A program made the position numbers and the translations under genes. The notes under the pieces are model-generated. The model was not told where the DNA came from. It did not search any database and saw only the letters and a program-made list of their open reading frames with translations. From Roridomyces roridus (lineage: Eukaryota > Basidiomycota > Agaricomycetes > Agaricales > Mycenaceae), in contig JARKIF010000018.1 in NCBI GenBank assembly GCA_029378245.1, positions 868,001 through 932,000 of the forward strand: a DNA stretch of 64,000 nucleotides. The letters run 5' to 3'. Of this stretch, positions 11,010 to 20,491 are shown piece after piece. Position 1 is the stretch's first letter. Every line of letters starts with the position of its first letter.

Positions 11010-12386
11010 ATGGCTACTCTTCCACCCTACGCCTCGTGTTCTACTCTACCATCGTACTCGCTCGACCCAGCCTTGGGTGAAGCGCGTCTCGAGCAAACGC
11101 CCTTGCGCGCCCCTCCCCGGCATCAAACAGGCAATTATCTCAAGAGATCTGGGCGCGACGTGCTTGTTTTGACCAACCAGGACAGTTGCGCGCCTGTCCC
11201 TACATACGGGCGCAGGGGAGGTATAATGGGTTTCGTCGCACTCGAAAATCGGGAGACTGTAGATGAAGTCGTACTTAAAGTGAGTTTGTCGTCGTCGACG
11301 TGTTTGAATATCTCTAATTGCTCCGCGCAGATAAACGGGAGCATGGTCATGATCTCCGAGGGCGGTTCTCTGGAAACCAAGCTCATAGACGACAGCTACA
11401 CCCTCTGGTCTTCTGCCAGAGCCCATACCGCTTCGTGTCCAAGTGCCGTCCCTTTCTCCGTAGTCCTGCCCTCTCGATTTCAGGACGACCAACACATCTC
11501 GCATCCGCTTCCGCCGACATACAGCCTCACTATACCCCAGTTCTTCTTCAGAGTCTCGTACTCGATCTCTGTGGTCATCGTACGGCGACAATTTCAGATT
11601 CTGAACAGGATTAAAACGTATGTGGCTGTTTCTAAACGCATCTTCTGACGAAGCTCATTCTGATACAGGATATCCACGAAATTCAACTATTGCCCACGAT
11701 CATCTCCACCAATGCCCATTCAATCCACCTCGGACTTTTTCTCAGATCTCAAGACTATGCCGGAAGAGTGGCGGCAGGTTATCTCGCCAGTCGCACCACG
11801 GTCGAGAGCCTCTGTCCAGCCTCTCAATTTGCATGTAAGCCGTCTCAATCTAGTTTGTATATAAAGCCATCCTGACTGCTTCTTTACAGCTCTTCCTCCC
11901 CAGTGCCGGGACTTTCGGCCTCACAGATTCCATCCCAATCCACATTCAACTCACCGGGCCCGCCACATCGCTTCAAATGTTCCTCCCTGCTTCCTCTGGG
12001 GACGCTGACGTCCCCGTCTCAGCGACCCTCACTCGCCAGGTATTCGTCAACCTGAACGGCCGCAGCAAATCCACGCAAAGATTTGTGATCGGTCACGCCA
12101 AGCTGACTGCCCACCCACCGCAACCAAACGAATTTGAAGCGAGTTTGGATTGGGGAGGTGTGTTGACGTGTAGTAATCCAGAGACGCTGGTTGGGATGTT
12201 TGATGTTGGGTGTGTTCGTATTCAGGTGGGTGAATCCTAATAATATGCGTTTCTTGCCGGACTGAAGGATGTGAGCAGGACTTTGTCGCTGTCGATTTGC
12301 GCCCGAGGGATGTGCTGAAATATGGGAATATGAGGGTGTTGCACCCGATTAGACTCGTTACGGATTCGTGGTTTGTACCTTCCTGA
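11010..12386 (+). CDS. Arrestin-like protein
   Basis: Cytosolic arrestin-fold adaptor of the fungal alpha-arrestin type; relatives link membrane cargo to ubiquitin ligases. Exons 11010-11279, 11331-11617, 11669-11834, 11890-12225 and 12279-12386 (introns 51-55 nt, all GT-AG) join in frame to 388 residues. The N-terminus MATLPPYASCSTLPSYSL is Pro/Ser-rich. PTYGRRGGIMGFVALENRET leads into beta-strand-rich sequence. SYTLWSS and CPSAVPFSVVLPSRF match the arrestin N-domain. FGLTDSIPIHIQLTGPA starts the second lobe, and HPIRLVTDSWFVPS ends it. I see no clear PPxY motif. No lesions. An alternative start further upstream is possible but unnecessary. Confidence 0.85.
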
Positions 12387-12609
12387 TTTCTTTTGGGTAT
12401 TTGGGAGTTCGGGTTCGAGGTGTGAAACAATACCAGACTCAACACGAGTTGATCTATATGCATTTTTTACTGTGGAGCGAGGGTGCCATTTGAACGGACT
12501 GCTTAATGAGCCCAAGCCTTGATCCTGTGAGATTGAAAAACAATGTCCCTTTAGGGGATCCGGAGTCCGAGTTAGGGGAAGTATCCTGCGGCGGGTGGGG
12601 TGGGCGTGA

Positions 12610-12750
12610 TAAGGCACTAGGCACGGCCGCAGGGCCCCGTGCCAAGGGTATGAATTTGTAGCCGTTTGAGGTGCCAATATCCCTCTGCGCTCCTTCGGGA
12701 TTCGAACCCGTGCCTTGCGGGAGGGCGGGAGCAATTTACAACCCAGCCGT
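12610..12750 (-). repeat. tRNA-derived SINE, copy C
   Basis: Read on the minus strand it begins ggctgggttgtaaattgc, a box A-like start. The box B word gggttcgaatccc follows about 40 nt later. Further on, acggctacaaattcat and cttggcacgggg align with the downstream halves of the copies at 34.0 and 43.0 kb. It cannot fold as a functional tRNA. It lies just upstream of the first F-box gene. Confidence 0.55.
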
Positions 12751-12811
12751 GCAGTCCGGCATGCAATCAGTGACGTTTACTTTGATCCGCGTTCTCTTTC
12801 TCCCGACTGCC

Positions 12812-13852
12812 ATGACCAAATTGGAAGACCTTCCTACAGAGCTTGCCCTGGAAATTATCCCCCATCTACCACTCAAGGGCCTCATTGCTGCCGAGGGTGT
12901 TTGTCGGGAGTGGAAAGAGTTTGTCGCCATCGCCGATATCTACCCCCCTCGCCGCGCTCTCTTCAAATTATACCAAAAGATCGTCCGCGATCCTCTCTTC
13001 CGCGACCTTGATACACGTCCTTGGTTATGGGCGAATCTCGAGCGGTTCGACCGCCAAGCATACCTCGACTACATCCTCTCCCAGCACAACTACATCCCAG
13101 AGGACTTTCGCCTCTGGATTCTCGAATGGCCGAATAAAGCCGTCATCGCATGCGCTTGGCCTGGTCTCCCAGAGGTCTACTGTGCCAAAGAGGCAGACGA
13201 CGTGGAGAGGATTGCGGGCTACAACCATCTCGGATGCCTCGAACCTCAGGTTCACAAAATCATCGTCGATCTCTTCAAAATCACCCTTCCTGGTGGGTGT
13301 AGCGATGGTGGCGACTTTGCAAGCTGTTGCGCGAGGTTACGCTTCCTCGAACAGTGTGCGGACGCGCAGATAGACCAACAAGCGTCCAAATCCGCGCCCA
13401 AACCAGAGCCCGGTGTGGACCACCCCCTCGGATATTACTTGATGCCGGAGATGTTCTACTATGAGCCGCCTGCTATACTGAGCCGCGTCCAAGATACAAT
13501 GTGTTTTCCCGCCATCCTCGTCTGGGAAAAAGACAACTTGGGCCAGACATGGCTCGTCCTCAGCCCCGAGTCCCCTTTCGCCGTGTACTCCTTCCCAGAC
13601 AATTTCGGAGAATATCAGGAATACATGTGTCACCAGTATCCGACTTGGATTGCCTGGCTCGAGTCCCAACTCCGACGAATGCATCGGGCGGCGGATTGGA
13701 AGCCTAAAATTACGGGTCGTCCACGGCAATGCGACGAGGATGGGAACGTCATTGATCTCACTGCGTGGTTCCAGGAGCAGGAGAGATACGCGCCGCGTTG
13801 GACTGAGGAGGACGAAGAAGAATACATCGTATTGACTCAAACAGACACTTGA
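12812..13852 (+). CDS. F-box protein, tandem family copy 1
   Basis: Single-exon gene, 346 residues, ATG at 12812. The first 45 residues are an F-box (LPTELALEIIPHLPLKG, then EGVCREWKEF), expected to bind Skp1 in an SCF ubiquitin ligase. A conserved central block follows: RPWLWANL, FDRQAYLDYILSQHNYIPED, FRLWILEWPNKAVIACAWPG and AGYNHLGCLEPQV. After a variable acidic linker comes a C-terminal module: FPAILVWEKDNLGQTWLVL, SPESPFAVYSFPDN, TWIAWLESQLRRMHRAADW. That module is reminiscent of SMI1/KNR4 (SUKH) domains, an inference only. It ends in WTEEDEEEY. Copy 5 (26.1-27.2 kb) is its closest relative, sharing the linker as well. Confidence 0.8.
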   Translation: MTKLEDLPTELALEIIPHLPLKGLIAAEGVCREWKEFVAIADIYPPRRALFKLYQKIVRDPLFRDLDTRPWLWANLERFDRQAYLDYILSQHNYIPEDFRLWILEWPNKAVIACAWPGLPEVYCAKEADDVERIAGYNHLGCLEPQVHKIIVDLFKITLPGGCSDGGDFASCCARLRFLEQCADAQIDQQASKSAPKPEPGVDHPLGYYLMPEMFYYEPPAILSRVQDTMCFPAILVWEKDNLGQTWLVLSPESPFAVYSFPDNFGEYQEYMCHQYPTWIAWLESQLRRMHRAADWKPKITGRPRQCDEDGNVIDLTAWFQEQERYAPRWTEEDEEEYIVLTQTDT

Positions 13853-14321
13853 TTGGTATGTTTTTTGTTGTGAAATGGTCTTCTCTCTCTCAGCCTTTTT
13901 GCCTAGAAGGGGGCACTACTCCGTAGATCAACTCCGATTGTTTATTCCAATACAAGAGCAATTTTTCGTTCCATACCGGTTGCGAATCTGACTTAGAGTC
14001 GACACCGACGAGACGATTGATTCCATACTAATCTTCATCGCGCAACTCTCCTCCAAGGCATTCTAGACACATCAAGTGGACTCGGATGACTCGAAAAGAT
14101 GATTCATGGATGCTATACTGGTTCAAATGTCGTCGGCGTTCGAGCTCATAATCACTCTCCTTCAGATTCGGAATTGTTCCATCTTTCTGCTCAGTATTTC
14201 GTGCGGTCAGTATACCTTATCCATTGCCAGGGACAGTCTGGTTGACGTCTTGATTTTATGTAGCTCTTTCTCTGTGCATCCTCGCGCGGTTCACGCCTTC
14301 GAATTCCTCCCAGCGTCCTCC

Positions 14322-14487
14322 ATGCCTCCATTCGACCATCCGCCCTGAAGTTGTCCCTCATCCACGGGCTCGTCGCCGCTGAGGGTGTGTGCATTCAGCC
14401 TTCCGGGAAGCCGTTCGTCGCCGTCGCCGAAATCTACTTGCCCTCCCCGCCGCGCCTTGTTCAAAGTGTACTTGCAAAAGGATAGTA
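14322..14487 (+). pseudogene. F-box family relic (N-terminal piece)
   Basis: The plus strand near 14355-14450 reads LIHGLVAAEGVC...KPFVAVAEIYLPSPPR, clearly the F-box segment LKGLVAAEGVC...KEFVAVADIYPPRR of the neighbouring family, preceded by an in-frame stop and followed by a truncation at about 14487. Nothing of the central or C-terminal module follows. Confidence 0.7.
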
Positions 14488-14664
14488 ATCAAGGTATTCC
14501 CACGGTTCAATTTATGCGTATTCCTTACGCTGGGAGGACGCCGATCAGGACCCACCGTGGGATCCTAAGGAGGGCGGGCACACCACAAAGGCGGCGATGC
14601 TGCAAGACGCTGAGTTTGACAAAGACAAAAGGGAAGAACAACACGTGGACTCCTTCCTTAATAT

Positions 14665-15213
14665 TAGAGCTCCAACCGTTTCCGTTTGAAACGGTTTGAA
14701 ACGGTTTATAAACGGTATTTTGAACCGTTTCGTTTGAAGGACCCTGTAAACGGTAAACGGTTAGCAAACAAATGGTTCAAACGGTTGCAAACGGCTGGCT
14801 CACATCAGTGAGATTGGATCAGTGATTTGATGGTCGCCGTCATCTGCCGTGTCACAATATCAATCTGCCATTATATTTTAGGTGGCCATCCGGTCACAGA
14901 TCACGGAAACAAGATGCCGACAGAGGCCGACAGCTGGTCATGACACACTGTGATGTCGATGTGATGTCGGCAGTCTCGGAAGACTGGATTCTTCAACTTC
15001 TCAGTGTTCAAACTCGACCCACGGGGGCCAATATGGTGGCTCACGACCATCTTGGAGGTAAAAATCACCACTGGACAGGTTCACGTCCAGAAATGAGGGC
15101 CCTTGCAAAAAATACCGTTTGAAACGTTTACAAACGGTTACTAAACGGTTACGTACCGTTTACCGTTTCGTTTGCGCCCCTCGGCAAACGAAAACGAAAC
15201 GGTTGGAGCTCTA
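14665..15213. mobile_element. hAT-type MITE with AAACGG subterminal repeats
   Basis: The ends are an inverted repeat: tagagctccaaccgtttc at 14665 and its complement ending at 15213. Both subterminal regions (about 14676-14790 and 15115-15205) are crowded with AAACGGTT words in both orientations. AAACGG is the hexamer bound by the maize Ac (hAT) transposase. TAGAG is a common hAT start. The flanks are near-matching (ttccttaatat on the left, ttccttatata on the right), resembling an eroded 8-bp duplication. No coding capacity. It lies just upstream of an F-box relic whose TATA-like ttatatatta starts at the right flank. Confidence 0.7.
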
Positions 15214-15261
15214 TTCCTTATATATTATACCTGACATCTGCAATTCATTCTTTTGTCTGCC

Positions 15262-15309
15262 ATGCCCGCACTCGACCAATTCCCCCCAGAACTCATTGCA
15301 CAAATGTAG
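15262..15309 (+). pseudogene. F-box family relic (first 15 codons)
   Basis: MPALDQFPPELIAQM followed by TAG reproduces the N-terminus of the F-box family (compare MPTLDVFPPELAAEI at 27436). Nothing homologous continues. It is a deletion-truncated copy next to the MITE. Confidence 0.6.
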
Positions 15310-15663
15310 TATAGTACCAGCGGCGGGATCTGTCCTTGGCCAGGATTGCTCGTTGCTTCTGGGAAGTGCTCTTGATCTGCCTGAGGATGACCCCCAAAAC
15401 CTTCAGGCAGAGTACTCGTTTTTGAGTTTAGGTTTTGAATAATTGATTGTGCTCACAACCAACTCACAACGTACAAGCGTGTCAATTCATAAATCCTACA
15501 TGCTTGTACTACGCGGTACAGAACAGGACAATGTAGCGATGGAAAAAGGCTTCAACGACGTACGAGAGGGACAGCGAGAAGTCGATTCGGGCTGCCATCG
15601 GTGACCCGGCGCTGTCGCAGTTGGCCTAGTCGAGACTATGGAGATCTCGGTTAGAACATGCAG

Positions 15664-16711
15664 TTAACTTGGGATGAATGCATACGATGAATGTGCCAAC
15701 ACGTACCTCTCCTCGTCTTCCTTCGTCCAAAGAGGAGTGCTGTTGCGGAGAGAACGGAACCATGTATCATAAAGGATAGGATCTTCACGCGGTTCCTTAG
15801 GAGGGACATCGGGAACGAGAGGAGTCTTGCTGTCCGCCGCTCGGTGCATTCTTCTGAGCTGGGAACACAGCCAGTCGATCCAGGTAAGATATTGGCGGTC
15901 TATCCCATCCTGATATGTGCCATGAAACTCGATGAAGTATACGGCAAAAGGAGAATCTGGGCTAAGCGCGAGGAAGGTTTGACGGACGCCATTCTTCTCC
16001 CACACGAGCAGGGCGGGTAGTTCCACCTCGTCCGGACCTGAACCAGGCGGCGGCGAATATCTGAATACCTCGGTCCTCCTGGTTCCGGTAGTAGTCCGGC
16101 GGAAGGTCCGGACCTGCGTCAGAGCCAACGGACGACGAGTCGTCGCTATCCTCCTCGTCCGAACCCAGATAGTCGAAGTCCGAGAGATTAGGCAAGGGAG
16201 TTCTATAGTCCCAGCCTCCGTCACTGCAGTGGTATGGATGGCAAATCCTCTGGAGTTCGACGCCGATTTTGTACAGCGGTGCGTCGAGACGGCCGAGATG
16301 ATTGTACCCCTCGACTCGCAGGCTCCACGTCGTCTGCGTCCTCCGCACAGTAGACTGCGGGGAGACCGGGCCAGGCGCATGCAATGACCGCTTTATTGGG
16401 CCATTCGAGTATCCAGAGACGAAAGTCCTCTGGGATGTAGTTGTGCTGAGCAAGAATATGGTCGAGGTATGCCTGCCGATTGAACGGACGAAGGTTCTCC
16501 CAGAGCCAGGGACGGCTATCGAGGTCGCGAAAGAGTGGATTGTTCAGAATCTTGTGGTAGAGTTCCAGTCAAGTTCCAGTAATTCGCGCCGAGGAGGGTA
16601 GATATCGGCGACAGCAATGAATTCTTTCCACCGTGGGCAGACACCCTGCGCAGCGATGAGGCCCTTGAGTGGTAAATGAGGGAACACCTGCAGGTCGTGC
16701 AGTGTGACCAT
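15664..16711 (-). pseudogene. F-box protein family copy 2, multiple frameshifts
   Basis: Starts MVTLHDLQVFPHLPLKGL at 16711 with a deletion in the F-box relative to its relatives. It continues to ADIYPPRRELLEL, then hits a stop and changes frame. The central block (RPWLWENLRPF, AYLDHILAQHNYIPEDF, ACAWPGLPAVYCAEDA) survives in another frame. A further shift leads to the C-terminal module (LPALLVWEKNGVRQTFLAL, SPDSPFAVYF, LTWIDWLCSQLRRMHRAA), which is open to the stop at 15664. At least three frame changes are needed, so it is not functional. Confidence 0.8.
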
Positions 16712-16929
16712 GACTCATGAGAGAGTCTGGAAGAGTCGCGTGAGAACCGAAGTGATGCCCATCATTTCGGCAAACCTTCTTGTCTTTCTCCATGTTGCAC
16801 GATATTGCTCACAAAAAAAGGAGCGACAAGACGCCGTTATGTCTTTTAACGGATAATCGGGGAGCTATACTGGACTCAACGGCCTCCCTGAATCTCTGTG
16901 CTTGCTCAGTGGCGCTGAATGACCTCCCG

Positions 16930-18090
16930 ACGCATCTCCGAGTCCTTGTCGATTCGACAGGCTGCCAGCGTACGCGGTTACGCCGACTTTTGCTCTCATA
17001 TCACACTTTTTCTGTGTCGCTATGGCCCTAGGGCCTACGGATACCTGGAGACTTTGTATTGAATGGCGACCAGACAAAGAAAAATCATGCAGACCCGCTT
17101 CTTGACTCCCGAAAGTCATTGTATTCCTGCATTGCTGGGTACAAGAACAAATACCTCTATTGCATCTGTGACTCCAAGACACCGCAGTCTCCATTTTACT
17201 TATGGGCGGGTCCTTCTCAAGGCCCGGCCGCGTTATGTGGACCTACGAACGAAGATTCGCTGTCTCGGTCGTATTGCTCTTCATTCTTCATGCTTCTGGG
17301 CTGACAGCAGACATGCATTGTATTGTATCTTTGCCAACGAGGAAAGTTCGCCGTTCACGGCCCCGTTTCATTCCTGGCTCTGTGATAGATGTGCATTTCT
17401 GTGTACAAGGACAATCACGAACGGCGGAGGACTGAGCACGACCGCCGGTGGCATCGCCGCGTGCGAGATTATTCTATAACTGCTTAATGAATTGCCCACG
17501 CCTCCCTTGGACCCTGGTGGATCCGCCAGGCTGATGTAACCGACGTTGTTCTCACATCGTAGTTGGTATGTGTCGCTATGGCCCTGCTGGATACCTGGAA
17601 AATTTGTACTCCTCAGGGTACCCAGACCGAAAGAAAAAATCGAGCAACTCCGATTCCTGACTCTCGATAGACATTGTATTCCTGCATTGTGTGTACAAGA
17701 CCAAATGCCCTCTATTGTATCTGTGACTCCAAGACGCCGCAATGTCCATATTCCCTATCGACGAAGGAGCAGTATTGCTGTTCAAGCGCGGCCACCTCAC
17801 CGTGGACCCACAGAAACGAATCTTCGCCTCGGCAGTGTCGCTCTCCGTGCTTCTTGGCTGATACATCTTTTATGTCTTGACATCGCCGTGTGCGACAACA
17901 TGCATTTCATTTGTATTCTATCTTTGTCCAGTAACGGCGAAAGAGTCGCCGTTCACGACCCCGTTTCATTCCTGGGTCCACGATAGATGTTGTTCTAGGA
18001 TAAAGGCCGTGTGTCCTCCAGTGCCCCGCAATCTCCACAACGGCGGGAGAGTGAAGACGCCGCGGCCACGTAATTCTCATTCCATTGTAT
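16930..18090. repeat. Two diverged tandem copies of a ~560-600 bp unit
   Basis: tgtgtcgctatggccct occurs at 17013 and 17569. cattgtattcctgcattg occurs at 17117 and 17672. gccgttcac followed by cccgtttcattcctgg occurs at 17350 and 17948. Spacing grows from 555 to 598 bp because of small indels. Both units keep long open frames on the plus strand with similar products, but I recognise no protein family. Confidence 0.6.
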
Positions 18091-18397
18091 TGCCGTGTTA
18101 CAGTGCCATGCGACGCAGGAAGGACAAATATTTTTCATTGTACTATTTTCCAAGTACTGAGCTCAATTGACGATACAAGCTACTTTGAATTTCGAGACAT
18201 CGTGGATTGACATCAATTTTGTATGGAGCTAATACGAAACAGTAAAGACGTATTCCGACGATTGATAAATAGCTAGGCAGCATATAGCAAACAATTTGGA
18301 TCCTTGAAGGGAGGCGGATTGACTTCGAGGCGAAGGTTCGAGAGGAGCCTGATTAGTTAGCTGGCAAGACATGAGCGCTAGGAGGAAAAAATGGGGT

Positions 18398-19624
18398 TCA
18401 GATGAGCACGTACCACGCGGAATCTTGATGAATCATCGCATAATTCTCTTCATCCTCTTCAGTCCACACCGGAGTGGTTCGCGGCCGAGAGCGGAACCAG
18501 GCATCCTGATCGTCGATAGGCTCGCGTGACATGCCCTTGTAACCAGTGGCAAAGCCCACAAGTTCAGGCTTCCAGTCGGCTGCCCTGTGCATTCGCCGGA
18601 GCTGTGCTTCAAGCCAAGCAATCCAGGTGGAATATTGGTATGAATTGCCTGCACAATACGACCCGGATGTCTGTGTAGTGAAGTAGACGGAGAAAGGTGA
18701 ATGAGGGCTGAGTGCGAGGAATATCTGCCCGATAGCCATTTTTTCCCAGACGAGGAGAGCAGGGTAGTAAAACACCTTCTTGCCTGGGCCGGGTGGGGGC
18801 GAATATTTGAACACCTCCCGGATCTGGTAATAGTCCTCTGGGCGTTCTGTGCTGTGGAGTATCACCGCCTCGTCCTCTACGACTGCTGGAACCTCGTGGT
18901 GTCCGATCGCTGGAACCTGGTCCTCGCTCACTCGAGTTTCGTTCCTCCCACTCGCTCGCACCTCGTCTACTCCAGCCGTTGGATCCTCGTGCTCTCCGCT
19001 CGCTGCAGCCTCGCCCTCTGCGCTTGCTGGAGCCTCGCCCTCTGCGCTCGCTGGAGCCTTTCCCTCTTCGCCCGCTCCAACGTCGCTCCCCGAGCTCCAG
19101 TCTTCTTCATCGTCGCTTATCGCCTCGCCGTCACTGTAATATTCCGGAGGGCAGATGGCGTCGAGATCGATCATGAGATTGTACAGCTGAGGCGCAAGAC
19201 AACCAAGATGGTTGTACCCCACAACTCTCTCGACATCGTCTGCATCCTCGGCACAATACACCTCTGGGAGGCCGGGCCATGCACATGCAATTACAGCCTT
19301 GTTCGGCCATTCGAGGATCCAGAGGCGGAAGTCTTCGGGAATGTAATTGTGCTGGGCGAGGATATGGTCGAGGTACGCCTGTCGATCGAATGGGCGCAGG
19401 TTCTCCCAGAGCCAGGGACGGGTATCGAGGTCGCGGAAGAGGGGATCATGAACGATCTTTTTGTACAGATTGAAGAGACCGCGGCGAGGAGGGTAGATAT
19501 CGGCGATGGCAATGAATTGTTTCCATTGCTGGCAGACACCCTCGGCGGCGACAAGGCCCTTGAGCGGTAGGTGGGGGAAAATTTGCAAAGTGAGTTCCGG
19601 GGGGAAGATGTCCATTGCAGGCAT
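18398..19624 (-). CDS. F-box protein, tandem family copy 3, with Ala/Glu repeat linker
   Basis: Single exon, 408 residues, ATG 19624. The F-box is MPAMDIFPPELTLQIFPHL then EGVCQQWKQF. The central block is complete (RPWLWENLRPFDRQAYLDHI, FRLWILEWPNKAVIACAW). The linker is expanded to about 110 residues and includes short repeats of APASAEGE-type units (about 18960-19080), an in-frame minisatellite not seen in the other copies. The C-terminal module (YPALLVWEKMAIGQIFLAL, SPHSPFSVYF, TWIAWLEAQLRRMHRAADW) is intact and ends in WTEEDEENY plus a short tail. Likely an SCF substrate adaptor; the substrate is unknown. Confidence 0.8.
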   Translation of the reverse strand: MPAMDIFPPELTLQIFPHLPLKGLVAAEGVCQQWKQFIAIADIYPPRRGLFNLYKKIVHDPLFRDLDTRPWLWENLRPFDRQAYLDHILAQHNYIPEDFRLWILEWPNKAVIACAWPGLPEVYCAEDADDVERVVGYNHLGCLAPQLYNLMIDLDAICPPEYYSDGEAISDDEEDWSSGSDVGAGEEGKAPASAEGEAPASAEGEAAASGEHEDPTAGVDEVRASGRNETRVSEDQVPAIGHHEVPAVVEDEAVILHSTERPEDYYQIREVFKYSPPPGPGKKVFYYPALLVWEKMAIGQIFLALSPHSPFSVYFTTQTSGSYCAGNSYQYSTWIAWLEAQLRRMHRAADWKPELVGFATGYKGMSREPIDDQDAWFRSRPRTTPVWTEEDEENYAMIHQDSAWYVLI

Positions 19625-20340
19625 GAGGAACCTGGGATGGGAGAGCTTGAAAATAAGTCTTGGACCCACCGTGACGAAGTACAATGTTGTGACGATTTAC
19701 GTTTCGGATCAAAATATTAATTTAGATTGACCCCATGAATGATGAAAGACGGCGATGCAACTTGAACCAAGATGCAACGGCGATGTACTTGGTAAGTTGC
19801 CCTTGACTCTAAAATAGGCACTAGCGACTCTAGACGCCGCTATTTTGACTGGTAATGCATTTGCTTGTTCTCTGGCTCCATTTTCGATCATTTCAACCTA
19901 CCGCTGACTCTATTAGCAGCCAAGTCAGTCCCGGAGCTATTTTAACAGGACCAGTGGACTCCTTAGTCTGTCCAGGCGCTCGTAAGCGCCGCCGTCGGTG
20001 GAAGACCTCTCCCCGTCAACACATTTGTGAAATGTGTATTATAAAAACAAAGTGAACGGTCGAAGCCGTCTGCTCAAGAGTACTTGACTCCACCCATCTA
20101 GTTTACGAATGGGTCCTTATTCCGGTCGAACGGGCCTTGTTACACTAATACATCCATTTGTTCAACCTAGATCTCCCAGATCATCATTCCAGGAATCCCC
20201 CATTTTCGGCGCTTTTTTCGAGACACGAGACACACACTCTTGTACTTTCTTTCTCTTGCTTGGATACCTTTTGTTCTCTGCCATATCCTGGACTGCGTGA
20301 CTGCGGCCTTTTGTTCTATCTCCTGCGTCCCGACTCTTCG

Positions 20341-20348
20341 TATAAATA
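20341..20348 (+). promoter_or_regulatory. TATA box of the 20.5-kb gene
   Basis: tataaata lies 144 bp upstream of the ATG at 20492, a plausible distance for a basidiomycete core promoter. The 19.6-20.3 kb interval is otherwise featureless. Confidence 0.45.
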
Positions 20349-20491
20349 AGGCCAGCAGCAGTGAAGAAATTCAACACATTAACCAGCCCCCTGCCCGCAT
20401 TCCACCCAAGCACAAGTACTCCAGAACCTGAAATCTGTTCGTCATTCAATTTCAACTTCGCACTACTGATCATCTTTTAGAATTCAGAAAT

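Noticed and set aside
12690..12750. tRNA gene on the minus strand (perfect box B-like gggttcgaatccc)
   Set aside because: No matching acceptor stem and no proper anticodon stem; the sequence aligns instead with the SINE copies at 34.0 and 43.0 kb.
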